Source: Rhodobacteraceae bacterium EL129 (lineage in GTDB: Bacteria > Pseudomonadota > Alphaproteobacteria > Rhodobacterales > Rhodobacteraceae). From it: a stretch of DNA of 64,000 nt. Numbering within the stretch: position 1 is the first letter of the stretch; every line of letters starts with the position of its first letter. The position numbers and the translations under genes are program-made. Location: the NCBI GenBank assembly GCA_900313005.1, contig ONZJ01000002.1, forward strand, positions 3,197,909 through 3,261,908, in the 5' to 3' direction. The notes under the pieces were generated by a model. It saw only the letters and a program-made list of their open reading frames with translations. It ran no database searches and had not been told where the DNA came from. Positions 42,669 to 52,342 of the stretch are shown here, piece after piece.

Positions 42669-43667
42669 ATGAAAAAGACAATCACAGGCTTCGCCGCTGG
42701 CGTCGCAATGGCGATCAGCGCACAAGCCGCGATGGCCGACGACCATGAAATCACAGTTGGTTATTTCCTCGAGTGGCCCATGCCAATGATGGCTGCCAAA
42801 GCATCTGGCGCATATGACGAAGCATTGGGCATGAAAGTGAACTGGGTTTCCTTCGAAACAGGTACCGCCATGAGCGCCGCCATGGCCTCGGGCGACGTAC
42901 AGCTGTCAGTTAGCCAAGGTGTACCGCCTTTCGTTGTGGCCGCTTCCGGTGGTCAGGACATCCAGGTTGTTGACGTGGCCGTCAGCTACTCGGACAATGA
43001 CAACTGTATCGTTCACGCTGACCTGGAAATCGACAAGGATTCAGCTGGTGAGCTGGCAGGCAAGAAAGTTGCCGTGCCTCTGGGCACAGCCGCACACTAC
43101 GGCTTCCTGCGTCAGATGGACCATTTCGGCATTGACCTGGCCAGCCTGCAAATCGTGGACATGCCTCCCCCTGAAGGTGCGAACGCCCTCAGCCAGAAAG
43201 CGGTTGATTTCGCCTGTGGGTACGGTGGTGGTCTGACCTCGATGCGTGAGCATGGCAACCAATTGCTATCTGGTGCTGAAAAAGAAGAGCTGGGCATTCT
43301 GGTGTTTGACGTGACCACCGGGCCCGCGTCGTTCATCGCCGAAAACGGCGATGTGGTTGCCAAGTTCCTGGCCGTAACAGCGGCAGCAAACGAGAAGTGG
43401 AACTCGGGTGAGGGTGGCGACGAAATGCTGGCCGTTATCGCCGAGCAATCGGGTATGGACCTGGACGCGGCTAAATCAGCCATTTCGACCATGAAGTTCC
43501 CATCCGTGGAAGATCAGCTGTCGGAAAAATGGCTGGGCGGAAACGCGGCCACCTTCATGAAAGGCGTTGCTGACGTCTTCGTGGAAGCCGGATCCATCGA
43601 TGGCGCGCTCGACAGCTACGAAGACGCCGTTAACGCAGGTCCACTGCAAGCAGCGTCTGAGATGTAA
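42669..43667 (+). CDS. tauA: Taurine-type ABC transporter substrate-binding protein
   Basis: A 332-residue periplasmic protein. A Sec signal (hydrophobic 8-19) ends at AMA near residue 23. The mature part starts ITVGYFLEWPMP and contains ETGTAMSAAMASGDV, SQGVPPFVVAASGGQD, GVPLGTAAHYGF-like GKKVAVPLGTAAHYG and KWLGG, strongly like TauA proteins of Rhodobacterales. ATG at 42669 has AGGGAG upstream. It starts the tauABC operon. The compound could be taurine or a relative; no taurine dehydrogenase, transaminase or Xsc gene is in the window. Confidence 0.88.
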   Translation: MKKTITGFAAGVAMAISAQAAMADDHEITVGYFLEWPMPMMAAKASGAYDEALGMKVNWVSFETGTAMSAAMASGDVQLSVSQGVPPFVVAASGGQDIQVVDVAVSYSDNDNCIVHADLEIDKDSAGELAGKKVAVPLGTAAHYGFLRQMDHFGIDLASLQIVDMPPPEGANALSQKAVDFACGYGGGLTSMREHGNQLLSGAEKEELGILVFDVTTGPASFIAENGDVVAKFLAVTAAANEKWNSGEGGDEMLAVIAEQSGMDLDAAKSAISTMKFPSVEDQLSEKWLGGNAATFMKGVADVFVEAGSIDGALDSYEDAVNAGPLQAASEM

Positions 43668-43676
43668 ATTATATCG

Positions 43677-43707
43677 ATTGGCGCGGGACATGCTCTCGCG
43701 CCAATCA
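43677..43707 (+). terminator. Hairpin after tauA (intra-operon)
   Basis: Perfect 10-pair stem GATTGGCGCG/CGCGCCAATC, extendable by two pairs, with an 11-base loop, 9 bases past the tauA stop. The tail ACTTTAT is only weakly U-rich, so it may stabilise tauA mRNA or attenuate the genes that follow. Confidence 0.65.
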
Positions 43708-43798
43708 CTTTATCAGTGCCGATCAAACAGGCCTGTTGAATAAGGCGGGAAAAACCTGCTTCACTACCTCCAACAAAAATAAACAACCATGCGGGGAC

Positions 43799-44608
43799 AT
43801 GATGACCGGACTTTCTATACAAGATTTGTCCATGCGTTTTGAGCTGCCGAACGGCGGGGCTGTGCAGGCCCTTGAAGGCGTTTCGCTGGATCTCAAAGCG
43901 GGTGAATTGATGAGCGTGCTGGGGCCTTCGGGCTGCGGTAAAACCACACTTTTGAACATTGTTGCAGGCTTTCTGGCCCAGACATCAGGCAAACTGGTTC
44001 TGAACGGGCACGAAATTCACGGTCCCGACGCCGAACGTGGCATGGTGTTCCAGAAAGGTGCCTTGTTCGAGTGGATGTCTGTGCGCGAAAACGTGGGCTT
44101 TGGTCCTTCGATGAAGGGCATGCCTAGCGCCGAAAAGCGTGAGACGGTGGATCACCTTCTGGACGTTGTTGGCCTCCAGGACTTCAAGGAAAAGGCCGTC
44201 TACGAACTGTCTGGCGGCATGCAGCAGCGGGTGGCCCTTGCCCGCTGTCTGGCCAATGATCCTGACGTCATTCTGATGGACGAACCGCTAGGCGCGCTGG
44301 ATGCTTTGACCCGCGAGAAAATGCAAAGCCTCGTGCTCAAGCTGTGGAAAGAGACCGGCAAGACGATCATCCTGATCACCCACTCGGTCGAAGAGGCCCT
44401 GCTGCTGGGCGAACGTCTGATCGTGATGGCTCCGCGCCCCGGGCGCATCCACAAAGAATACCGCCTGCCCTTTGCCGAATTGGGCGTGGGCGCTGATCTG
44501 CGCGAAGTGAAAAAGCACCCGGACTTTGGTGTGAAGCGTGATGAAATCCTTGCCATGATCTGGGACATGGAAGAGGAAATCATGGGCCGCACGGAGGATG
44601 CAGCATGA
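43799..44608 (+). CDS. tauB: Taurine-type ABC transporter ATP-binding protein
   Basis: A 269-residue ATPase of the nitrate/taurine type: Walker A GPSGCGKTTLLN, GAEW-like LFEWMSVRENVGFG after the Q loop, signature LSGGMQQRVALARCL, Walker B VILMDEPLGALD and the H loop THSVEEA. ATG-ATG at 43799; GGGG is just upstream. It ends by ATGA overlap with the permease gene. Confidence 0.9.
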   Translation: MMTGLSIQDLSMRFELPNGGAVQALEGVSLDLKAGELMSVLGPSGCGKTTLLNIVAGFLAQTSGKLVLNGHEIHGPDAERGMVFQKGALFEWMSVRENVGFGPSMKGMPSAEKRETVDHLLDVVGLQDFKEKAVYELSGGMQQRVALARCLANDPDVILMDEPLGALDALTREKMQSLVLKLWKETGKTIILITHSVEEALLLGERLIVMAPRPGRIHKEYRLPFAELGVGADLREVKKHPDFGVKRDEILAMIWDMEEEIMGRTEDAA

Positions 44609-45879
44609 CCGGTATATTCATTCTGGCCATATATATTGGCATCTTCGTGGGCGCCTTTTTCATCGTCACCAAGGTGATCGCGAAGGCCACTGTCAAGGAT
44701 TACACATCCCTGAAAACCGTGACCTTCGGCGATGAAAGCGCAGTGCGCCCGAACCGTTGGGCGGGGATCATTTCGATCCTGACGCTGTTTTTCATCTGGG
44801 GCATGTTCACAGGTTCGGCCTTGTTGCCGAAGTTTTTGCATGCGCCTGCGCCCTATGCTGGGACCACTGAGTTCACCTACACCGTAGAAGCAAATGGAGA
44901 ACGCGACGACGCGACAGTGACCGTTATCGTACATCCGCGCGAAGAGGAAACCGACCCGCTTGAGGTCGAGCCCGGCGATGGCTTTGCCAAGAACGATTCC
45001 ATTGCCATTGCGCAGTGGCGGTCTGGTCTGGTGCGTGTCGACAAGAACGACGAGATTTCCAAGAAAGACGGGGCTGAAGTTGTCGCCATCAATGGCAAAC
45101 CCATCGAACGCGGCCAGAAAGTAAAGATCGACAACGGCACGGTAACGCTGTCTGACAAAGGCACGCCCAACTTCGCACCTTACAAAGGCTGGCAGATGGA
45201 GCCATTGTACCTGCCTGCCCCTGAGGTGGTCTGGAAGCGTACACTCAAAGTACTCAGTGAAGGCTTCCGCAATTTCACCCTGTGGGAGCACCTTGGCTAT
45301 TCCCTCTTTCGCGTGATCGCAGGCTTCCTGCTGGGCGCATTGGTGGGCATTCCTCTGGGCTACGCCATGGGCCTCAGCAACTGGTTCCGCGGGTGGTTTG
45401 ACCCCATCGTGGAATTCATGCGCCCGGTGCCGCCGCTGGCCCTGATCCCGCTGGTCATCATCTGGTTCGGCATTGGAGAGGTGGGCAAGATCATCCTGCT
45501 GTTCCTGGCCGCGCTCTGGATTATGGCCATCGCCGCCCGGTCCGGTGTGTCAGGTGTCAACATCTCGAAGGTGCACGCCGCCTACTCACTGGGGGCAAGC
45601 AAGTGGCAGATCATGCGCTATGTCATCATCCCCAACAGCTTGCCGGAAATCTTTACCGGAGCGCGGGTTGCCATGGGTGTGTGCTGGGGCACGGTTGTGG
45701 CCGCCGAACTGGTTGCGGCTGAGCAAGGTGCAGGTATGATGATCATGGTCGCCTCGCGCTTCCAGAACACGGATATCGTGATCCTGGGTATCATTCTGAT
45801 TGGGGTCATCGGCTTTGGCATCGACATGCTGATGCGCATGGCCGAGCGCTATCTGGTACCATGGAAAGGCAAAGGCTGA
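44605..45879 (+). CDS. tauC: Taurine-type ABC transporter permease with N-terminal extension
   Basis: A 424-residue permease, about 150 longer than a usual TauC. It has membrane segments near 4-22 and 51-70, then a non-hydrophobic stretch of about 120 residues (about 82-200) with alternating strands and charged turns that should lie in the periplasm, and only then the normal six-helix TauC domain from LPAPEVVWKRTLKVL to the end. The EAA-like loop is AAYSLGASKWQIMRYVIIPNSLPE. ATG at 44605 overlaps tauB (ATGA). A terminator follows. The inserted domain is unexplained. Confidence 0.85.
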   Translation: MTGIFILAIYIGIFVGAFFIVTKVIAKATVKDYTSLKTVTFGDESAVRPNRWAGIISILTLFFIWGMFTGSALLPKFLHAPAPYAGTTEFTYTVEANGERDDATVTVIVHPREEETDPLEVEPGDGFAKNDSIAIAQWRSGLVRVDKNDEISKKDGAEVVAINGKPIERGQKVKIDNGTVTLSDKGTPNFAPYKGWQMEPLYLPAPEVVWKRTLKVLSEGFRNFTLWEHLGYSLFRVIAGFLLGALVGIPLGYAMGLSNWFRGWFDPIVEFMRPVPPLALIPLVIIWFGIGEVGKIILLFLAALWIMAIAARSGVSGVNISKVHAAYSLGASKWQIMRYVIIPNSLPEIFTGARVAMGVCWGTVVAAELVAAEQGAGMMIMVASRFQNTDIVILGIILIGVIGFGIDMLMRMAERYLVPWKGKG

Positions 45880-45905
45880 TCTCGGCCCTTTCCTAAGACG
45901 TCAAG

Positions 45906-45938
45906 CAGGCCCCTCCAATGTGAGGGGCCTGTTTCTTT
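45906..45938 (+). terminator. Rho-independent terminator of the tau operon
   Basis: Perfect 10-pair stem CAGGCCCCTC (45906-45915) and GAGGGGCCTG (45922-45931) with a 6-base loop, followed by TTTCTTT. It lies between convergent tauC and a LysR gene; the U tract serves the plus strand. Confidence 0.92.
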
Positions 45939-46854
45939 ATGAGGCCTCGACCATCTCATACAGGCTCAACTCACGTTTCAAATGATCCCGGAACCGACCC
46001 GCAGTGATGCTGAGCGCGCGGTCCCTGTGAGTGAGCATCGGTAATTCGTGGATGATCGCAGGCTGAAACGGGCGCCAGACCACACCGTCATGCAGCTGAG
46101 CCTTGCCGTTGATCGGATCGACCAAAGCCACCCCGTCGCCAGCCGCCACCAGATTGCGTGCGATGGCAAAGTAGCAACTGTTCACGGACTGATCCAATCC
46201 AAGGCCTGCCGCGGCCATCACCCTTCGCAATTGCTGATCCACAAAGTGATCACCGGTTATGCCCACCACCCGGCGGCCTTCCAGATCCTGCGGCGTCACC
46301 ACTTTCAGCCGTGCCAGCGGGTGATCCTCGCGGCAGATGCAGACACATTCAAACCGGAACAGATCTGCCTGCAATCCAGCCACGGGCAGCGGGATATCGA
46401 TGAACCCTATATCCATCTGCTGATTGCCCACCAATGTTGCAATCTGGCGCGAGGATTCCACGGTAATGTCGACACGCGCCTCGGGGTATTCACGGCGAAA
46501 GCTGGCGATGATCCGAGGCAGGAAATTCACCGCAACCACCCCATTGGTGGCCACGCTGACCCGACCTGCGGTTCCGGTGCGCACTTCCTCGGCACGTTGC
46601 TCCAATCGTGCCACAGCGGCCACGCCTTGTTGAACATTGTCGTGCAACAGTGCGGCCTCAGACGTGGGCGCAAAAAATCCGCGTTCGCGGTGGAAGAGGC
46701 GAAAACCCAACTCCTCCTCCAGATTGCCCAGCGCCACGCTGACTGCAGGCTGCGACAGGTTCAACCGTTCCGCCGCCCGGCTGACCGAGCCTGCATCGTA
46801 CAGCGCGTTGAACACTTCGAGGTGCCTGAGTTTCAGCCGCATGGTGGGAGTCAC
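45937..46854 (-). CDS. LysR family transcriptional regulator
   Basis: A 305-residue LysR regulator. HTH: LRHLEVFNALYDAGSVSRAAERLNLSQPAVSVALGNLEEELG (about 8-49), then an effector domain with TVESSRQIATLVGNQQMDIGF. It is divergent from the PuuB-like oxidase and amine import genes; AT-rich direct repeats in the divergent region are candidate binding sites. The gene faces tauC across the terminator. Confidence 0.9.
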   Translation of the reverse strand: MTPTMRLKLRHLEVFNALYDAGSVSRAAERLNLSQPAVSVALGNLEEELGFRLFHRERGFFAPTSEAALLHDNVQQGVAAVARLEQRAEEVRTGTAGRVSVATNGVVAVNFLPRIIASFRREYPEARVDITVESSRQIATLVGNQQMDIGFIDIPLPVAGLQADLFRFECVCICREDHPLARLKVVTPQDLEGRRVVGITGDHFVDQQLRRVMAAAGLGLDQSVNSCYFAIARNLVAAGDGVALVDPINGKAQLHDGVVWRPFQPAIIHELPMLTHRDRALSITAGRFRDHLKRELSLYEMVEAS

Positions 46855-46856
46855 CT

Positions 46857-46885
46857 TTATATAAACAAATCGAATATTTATATAA
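46857..46885. promoter_or_regulatory. Twin TTATATAA palindromes in a divergent promoter
   Basis: TTATATAA occurs at 46857-46864 and 46878-46885, 21 bases apart (two helical turns), within the 112-bp AT-rich space between the LysR gene and the oxidase gene. It may be a LysR binding site; being AT-rich, it may also include a -10 box. Confidence 0.4.
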
Positions 46886-46966
46886 TATATATCAAATTGC
46901 TTTATTTACACCAGCTTCATACCCTCGCCTGGTGCCGGATAACTGCTGTCCGGCCAAGGGGGATAT

Positions 46967-48301
46967 GTGAACGCAACGCGCCATCACAGTGATGTTTGGG
47001 CCGAGGGGTGGAAAGACAGCCCCTATTGGCTTGACGGGTTGGTGCCGCCTGACGCCGCGACCGGAGCTTTGCCTAAGAAGGCGGATGTCGTGATCATCGG
47101 ATCAGGCTACACTGGGTTGAATGCCGCCATCGAATGCGCGCGTGGTGGCCGTAGCACGCTTGTTCTCGAGGCCGAAACACCGGGGCATGGATGCAGCACC
47201 CGCAACGGCGGGCAGATCAGCACCAGTGTTAAACCCTCGCTCGAAAGACTCACCGCGACGTATGGCGCGCAGCAAGGCCGGGCAATCCGGCGCGAAGGTG
47301 AGGCGGCGCTTGAGTGGATCGAAGAGCGGATCGCGTCAGAGAAAATCGACTGTGAGTTTCGCCGCGTAGGCCGGTTTCATGCCGCCCACCGTCCGCAAGC
47401 CTATGACGAACTGGCACGCAACGCCGAAAAGGTCAGCCAGACCGAAGGGATCGAGGCCTATGCCGTACCCAAGTCCGAGCAACTGTCAGAACTAGGCAGC
47501 GAGGCGTATCACGGCGGAGTGGTCTTTCCGCGCCATGCCTCGGTCGATCCGGCCAAGTACCATCATGGATTGATGCGCACGGCGATGGCGGCAGGCGCAC
47601 AAGTGTTTGGACAGGCCTGTGTAACCAACATCTCGGGCAAGACGGGAGCTTACCTGGTCACATCCGCCAAAGGCACGGTGCAGGCCCGCGATGTGATCGT
47701 GGCCACGAATGGCTATACCACCAGCGTCACACCCTGGCTGCAACGCCGTGTTATCCCCATCGGGTCCTACATCATCGCCACCGAAGAATTGCCAACCGAT
47801 CTGATGGATCGCCTGTCGCCCAAGGACCGCATCGCCTCGGACAGCTGCAAGGTAGTGTATTACTACCGCCCCTCGCCTGATCGCAAACGCATCCTGTTCG
47901 GCGGGCGGGTGTCTGCGAATGAAACCAATCCCAAGATCAGCGGCCCGCGCCTCTATGACGATATGTGCCGAATCTATCCTGAACTGAGTGACTATAAGAT
48001 CAGCCATTCATGGATGGGCACTGTCGCCTATACATTCGATGAAATGGCCCACACCGGAACCCACGAAGGCATCCACTATGCCATGGGCTATTGCGGATCA
48101 GGTGTGTCCATGGCCAGCTATCTGGGGATGCGTGTAGGGCAAAAGGTACTGGGGCTGACCGAAGGTAAAACAGCTTTTGACGACACCCCTTTCACCACTC
48201 GCCCTCTTTACACCGGCAAGCCATGGTTCCTGCCGCCCATGGTCGCCTACTACCGCTGGCGCGACAAGTTTCAACGCGGCCCGATCCGATCATCCCCCTG
48301 A
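46967..48301 (+). CDS. FAD-dependent amine oxidoreductase (PuuB-like)
   Basis: A 444-residue DAO-family flavoprotein. KKADVVIIGSGYTGLNAAIECARGG (36-60) is the FAD site, followed by PGHGCSTRNGGQIS; HYAMGYCGSGVSMASYLG closes the fold. The closest functional analogue in memory is gamma-glutamylputrescine oxidase PuuB; it may oxidise polyamine derivatives or other secondary amines. GTG at 46967 has GGGGG close upstream. It leads the plus-strand group of importer genes, separated from them by 117 bases. Confidence 0.88.
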   Translation: MNATRHHSDVWAEGWKDSPYWLDGLVPPDAATGALPKKADVVIIGSGYTGLNAAIECARGGRSTLVLEAETPGHGCSTRNGGQISTSVKPSLERLTATYGAQQGRAIRREGEAALEWIEERIASEKIDCEFRRVGRFHAAHRPQAYDELARNAEKVSQTEGIEAYAVPKSEQLSELGSEAYHGGVVFPRHASVDPAKYHHGLMRTAMAAGAQVFGQACVTNISGKTGAYLVTSAKGTVQARDVIVATNGYTTSVTPWLQRRVIPIGSYIIATEELPTDLMDRLSPKDRIASDSCKVVYYYRPSPDRKRILFGGRVSANETNPKISGPRLYDDMCRIYPELSDYKISHSWMGTVAYTFDEMAHTGTHEGIHYAMGYCGSGVSMASYLGMRVGQKVLGLTEGKTAFDDTPFTTRPLYTGKPWFLPPMVAYYRWRDKFQRGPIRSSP

Positions 48302-48418
48302 GGGCCACACCACACCGGGCAGGTCTTCGCCGCCTAATCCCGGACACAAATCGAACCGGCGAAAAACGAGGCAGCCTGTGAAGGCTGACTAGTCAACGAA
48401 ACAGAGGAGATAACGACA

Positions 48419-49459
48419 ATGAAAACCAAGATGACACTGACGCTGGCAGCGGGGCTGATGGCCACCACCGCCGTGGCGATGGACAAAGAAGTGAACTTTG
48501 CCTCATGGGGCGGGTCCTATCAGGAGGCCCAATCCAAAGCGCTGCTGGAACCTGCGGCGGAAAACACAGGCATCAAGATCAATCAGGAAAGCTATGGCGG
48601 CATGTCTGACGTGCGCCTTCAGGTGTCCTCGGGTCAGGTGACACTGGATATCGTCGTGTCCGGCTCAGGCGGCGCTGCCCGTGCTGCCGCCGAAGGCCTG
48701 CTGGAGCCGCTGGATTATGACGTGATCGACGTCTCAACCTTCTACCCCGGCCTATACACCGATTACTGCGTCGGCGGCGATGTGTTCTCAACCGTATTTG
48801 CTTATAACACCGACACCTTTGGCGATGCGGGCCCCAAAACCTGGGCTGACTTCTGGGATGTGGAAAAATTCCCCGGCACCCGTGCCTATCGCGGTAAGGT
48901 CTCAGGCGCACTTGAACCTGCGCTGTTGGCCGATGGGGTCGATCCGGCGGAAGTTTACAATGTGCTGGCCTCAGAGGAAGGCATCGAACGTGCGATTGAT
49001 AAAATCCGCGAGTTGAAGTCGCATATCTCCGTGTTCTGGACCTCAGGTGCGCAACACGCCCAGCTGATGAAAGACGGCGAGGTGGACATGACAACTGGCT
49101 GGAATGGCCGTTTTGACAACGCCAAGAAAGACGGCGCGAAGGTCAGCTACAGCTTTGACGGAGCCTTGCTGGATTATGACTGCTTTGCGATCCCCAAAGG
49201 CGCGCCAAACAAAGACACGGCGATGATGCTTCTGAATGAGATATCCAAACCCGAGTATCAGGATGATCTGCCCAAATACATTACATACGGCCCAACCAAC
49301 AAAGCGGCTTATGAGACTGGTGTGATTGATGCAGCCACGGCGGCCTCTCTGCCGTCGTCACCCGAAAACGCGGCCAAACAGGTGCCTGTGTCTCTGGAAT
49401 GGTACGGCGAGTGGGAAACCATCGCAGCTGAGATGTATCAGGAAATGCTGACCGAGTAA
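48419..49459 (+). CDS. Polyamine-type ABC substrate-binding protein
   Basis: A 346-residue PotD/PotF-type periplasmic protein with a short Sec signal (hydrophobic 6-19, cleavage near TAVA). NFASWGGSYQEAQSKAL, ESYGGMSDVRLQVSSGQ and TTGWNGRFDNAKKDG are the family landmarks. GAGGAGA lies about 8 bases before ATG. A perfect hairpin follows its stop, before the ATPase gene. Amine ligand not determined. Confidence 0.9.
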   Translation: MKTKMTLTLAAGLMATTAVAMDKEVNFASWGGSYQEAQSKALLEPAAENTGIKINQESYGGMSDVRLQVSSGQVTLDIVVSGSGGAARAAAEGLLEPLDYDVIDVSTFYPGLYTDYCVGGDVFSTVFAYNTDTFGDAGPKTWADFWDVEKFPGTRAYRGKVSGALEPALLADGVDPAEVYNVLASEEGIERAIDKIRELKSHISVFWTSGAQHAQLMKDGEVDMTTGWNGRFDNAKKDGAKVSYSFDGALLDYDCFAIPKGAPNKDTAMMLLNEISKPEYQDDLPKYITYGPTNKAAYETGVIDAATAASLPSSPENAAKQVPVSLEWYGEWETIAAEMYQEMLTE

Positions 49460-49480
49460 TCGGCGCCTTTTCAGACGATT

Positions 49481-49506
49481 GCTACGGGCGGCACGCTGCC
49501 CGTAGC
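49481..49506 (+). terminator. Hairpin after substrate-binding protein gene (no T tract)
   Basis: Perfect 9-pair stem GCTACGGGC/GCCCGTAGC with an 8-base loop, 21 bases past the stop of the binding-protein gene and 24 before the ATPase. It lacks a U run; probably an mRNA-stabilising or attenuating hairpin. Confidence 0.6.
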
Positions 49507-49530
49507 CCACATCATTCAGGGACAGACAAC

Positions 49531-50616
49531 GTGACCAATACCTCTTCTGACGCGCTGCCAATCAACGTGCGCAACGTCACCAAAACTTACGGCGATGTTT
49601 ATGCGCTGGATGACGTATCACTAGACGTCCAGAGCGGTGAGTTCCTGACCTTGCTGGGGCCTTCGGGTTCCGGCAAGACCACATTGTTGATGGTACTGGC
49701 GGGATTCACTCGCCCCGATAAGGGCAGCTTGAAGTTTGGCGAGGATGAGGTGATCCGTAAACCTCCGCATCTGCGCGATGTGGGGATGGTGTTTCAGAAC
49801 TACGCTTTGTTCCCGCATATGACCGTGGCCGGGAATGTGGGCTATCCGCTGCGATTGCGCAAAGTGCCCAAACCCGAGGCCGCGGACCGTATCGAACGGG
49901 CACTGGAAACCGTGCAACTGGGCGGCTATGGCGACCGACGGATTGATCAACTGTCAGGTGGGCAAAAGCAACGCGTGGCCCTGGCCCGCGCCATCGTCTT
50001 TGAACCACGTATCCTGTTGATGGATGAACCGCTGAGCGCGCTTGACAAGAAACTGCGCGACCGGATGCAGATTGAACTGCGCCACCTGCACGAACAACTG
50101 GGCATGACCACGGTTTACGTGACCCACGATCAGCGCGAGGCGTTGACGATGTCAGACAGGATCGCGGTGGTGAACCATGGCCGCATCATGCAACTGGCCA
50201 CGCCGCAGGGGCTGTATGATCAACCCGAGAACAAATTTGTGGCCGACTTCATCGGCGAAAGCGCGTTCATTCCCGTCACCCGCGACGGCGATACCCTGCG
50301 CGCTGCTGGTGTGGATGTGACCGTGAGCTGCTCTATCCCTGAAGCCACAGCGATGTCGCTGATGATACGGCCCGAGCGGCTGCATCTGGTCAGCGGTGAC
50401 GCCAAAGACCAGAACATCTTTGACGCCATGGTGAGTGAGATTGTCTATCAAGGCGACAGCTTCCTGCTCTATGCAAATCTCCGCGACGGAACCGAGATTG
50501 CGATGCGAGGTGCTTTGCGAGCTGATACCTTCGCGGGCCTGCCCAAAATCGGAGACGCCGTGAAGCTAGGTGTGGACCACAAAGACACCGTTGTGATCGC
50601 TGATGGGGACGCCTGA
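49531..50616 (+). CDS. Polyamine-type ABC transporter ATP-binding protein
   Basis: A 361-residue ATPase: Walker [30 protein letters not shown], Walker [13 protein letters not shown]-loop, and a TOBE-like end from about 285. GTG start at 49531. It stands before the two permease genes and ends one base before the next ATG. Confidence 0.92.
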   Translation: MTNTSSDALPINVRNVTKTYGDVYALDDVSLDVQSGEFLTLLGPSGSGKTTLLMVLAGFTRPDKGSLKFGEDEVIRKPPHLRDVGMVFQNYALFPHMTVAGNVGYPLRLRKVPKPEAADRIERALETVQLGGYGDRRIDQLSGGQKQRVALARAIVFEPRILLMDEPLSALDKKLRDRMQIELRHLHEQLGMTTVYVTHDQREALTMSDRIAVVNHGRIMQLATPQGLYDQPENKFVADFIGESAFIPVTRDGDTLRAAGVDVTVSCSIPEATAMSLMIRPERLHLVSGDAKDQNIFDAMVSEIVYQGDSFLLYANLRDGTEIAMRGALRADTFAGLPKIGDAVKLGVDHKDTVVIADGDA

Positions 50617-50617
50617 G

Positions 50618-51514
50618 ATGGCGGCCACGGATATCAACACCGGCCTCAACGCCGCGGGACTGCGCACCGATGAACGCATGGAGCGGCTCAAGCTCTTCGG
50701 CCTGGCCTCGCCTGCACTACTGCTGGTTTTGGTGATCCTAGTGATCCCAGTGGGGTGGCTGTTCTACGTCAGCTTTATCGGCGCGGATGGCTCGTTTTCG
50801 ATGGAAAACTACGAGAGGATGATCAAACGCAAATCCTATGCGCGGATCTTCCAGACCACATTCGAGATCAGCTTGCTGACCACAGGGTTGTGCATCCTGA
50901 TCGGTTATCCGCTGGCCTATTTCATGTCTCAATTACCCAACAAATGGGCCAACCTCTGCCTGATCACGGTGCTGCTGCCGTTTTGGACGTCCCTGCTGGT
51001 GCGCACCTATGCGTGGCTGGTGCTGTTGCAAAAGAAGGGGCTGGTGAACGATTGGGGAATTTCCTTGGGGCTTTGGGAAGAACCCATAAAAATCGTACAT
51101 AATATGAATGGCACGCTGATCGGCATGGTCCACATCATGCTGCCCTTCCTGATCTTGCCGGTTTACGGCGCGATGCGCGCGATTGACCGTGATTACCTCA
51201 AAGCCGCCTCCAACCTCGGAGCCAGCCCGGCGCGCGCGTTCTGGACCGTGTTCTTTCCGCTGTCCACGCCCGGATTGTTCGCCGGATCGCTGATGGTGTT
51301 CGTCCTGTGCCTGGGGTTCTTTGTCACCCCGGCCGTTCTGGGTGGAGGCAAGGTCATCATGGTGTCGATGAAAATCGTATCCAACATCGAGCTGTTCGTG
51401 AACTGGGGTGCGGCCAGTGCGTTGGGTGTGGTCTTACTGGTCCTCACTGTCATCGTCCTCTGGATCGCTTCTCGCTTCCTCAAGTTGGAACAAATGACAG
51501 GGGGCGGGCACTGA
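50618..51514 (+). CDS. Polyamine-type ABC transporter permease (PotB/PotH-like)
   Basis: A 298-residue permease with about six helices; a soluble N-terminal 25 residues precede LFGLASPALLLVLVILVI. The EAA loop is KAASNLGASPARAFWTVFFPLSTPG. ATG at 50618 follows the ATPase stop (TGAG-ATG); an in-frame ATG at 50603 is inside the ATPase gene. It overlaps the second permease by one base. Confidence 0.9.
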   Translation: MAATDINTGLNAAGLRTDERMERLKLFGLASPALLLVLVILVIPVGWLFYVSFIGADGSFSMENYERMIKRKSYARIFQTTFEISLLTTGLCILIGYPLAYFMSQLPNKWANLCLITVLLPFWTSLLVRTYAWLVLLQKKGLVNDWGISLGLWEEPIKIVHNMNGTLIGMVHIMLPFLILPVYGAMRAIDRDYLKAASNLGASPARAFWTVFFPLSTPGLFAGSLMVFVLCLGFFVTPAVLGGGKVIMVSMKIVSNIELFVNWGAASALGVVLLVLTVIVLWIASRFLKLEQMTGGGH

Positions 51515-52329
51515 TGGCCATTTGGTTCAAACAACCCGCATCCGAGACTCAAGTAACTCATGGCCAGCGTCTGTGGCTCTACATCTTTGCGGGCATCACT
51601 ATGATCCTGCTGGTGACACCGACTCTAATCGTGATCCCAATGTCCTTTTCGGACAGCCAATATCTAGAGTTCCCACCGGAGACATGGTCCACACGTTGGT
51701 ACGCGCATTACTTCCAGTCTGATGAATGGATGCGCGCGACCAAGACCTCCTTCAAGGCAGCGTTCCTAACCATGCTGGTGGCCACGCCCATCGGCGTGTT
51801 GGCGGCTTATGGATTGCACGCCTCCAAGATTAAATTCATTCGCGTTGCCTTCGTGCTGTTGATCACCCCCATGATGGTACCCGTCGTTTTGGTCGCGATC
51901 GGGGCCTTCTATGCCTATGTGAAAATGCAGATCCTCTACACGATGACAGGGTTGGTGCTGGCGCATTCGCTTCTGGCCATTCCGCTGGTTGTGATCGTCA
52001 CCGGATCAGCGCTGAAGAGCTATGACATGAATCAGGAAAACGCGGCGCGGTCCTTGGGTGCACCGCGGTGGAAAGCCTTCCTGAACATCACCCTGCCGCA
52101 AATCCGCTTTGCCGTTGTGACATCTGCATTGCTGTCGTTCCTTACGTCCTTTGACGAGGTGGTTATTGCGATGTTCATATCGGGCGGAGACAACCCTACG
52201 CTAACCCGCAACATGTTCAACGCCCTGCGGGATCAGATTGATCCGACGATTGCATCCATTTCCACACTGATGATTTTGGTCACGACGCTGATGATGGCAT
52301 TGGCGCAGATTTTCGGCAAAGGGCGCTGA
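51514..52329 (+). CDS. Polyamine-type ABC transporter permease (PotC/PotI-like)
   Basis: A 271-residue permease. First helix near 21-42 (LYIFAGITMILLVTPTLIV), EAA loop NAARSLGAPRWKAFLNITLPQIR. ATG at 51514 overlaps the previous stop (TGATG). Last gene of this importer; the PuuD-like gene lies convergent 13 bases away. Confidence 0.9.
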   Translation: MAIWFKQPASETQVTHGQRLWLYIFAGITMILLVTPTLIVIPMSFSDSQYLEFPPETWSTRWYAHYFQSDEWMRATKTSFKAAFLTMLVATPIGVLAAYGLHASKIKFIRVAFVLLITPMMVPVVLVAIGAFYAYVKMQILYTMTGLVLAHSLLAIPLVVIVTGSALKSYDMNQENAARSLGAPRWKAFLNITLPQIRFAVVTSALLSFLTSFDEVVIAMFISGGDNPTLTRNMFNALRDQIDPTIASISTLMILVTTLMMALAQIFGKGR

Positions 52330-52342
52330 GCCTATCTGAGGC

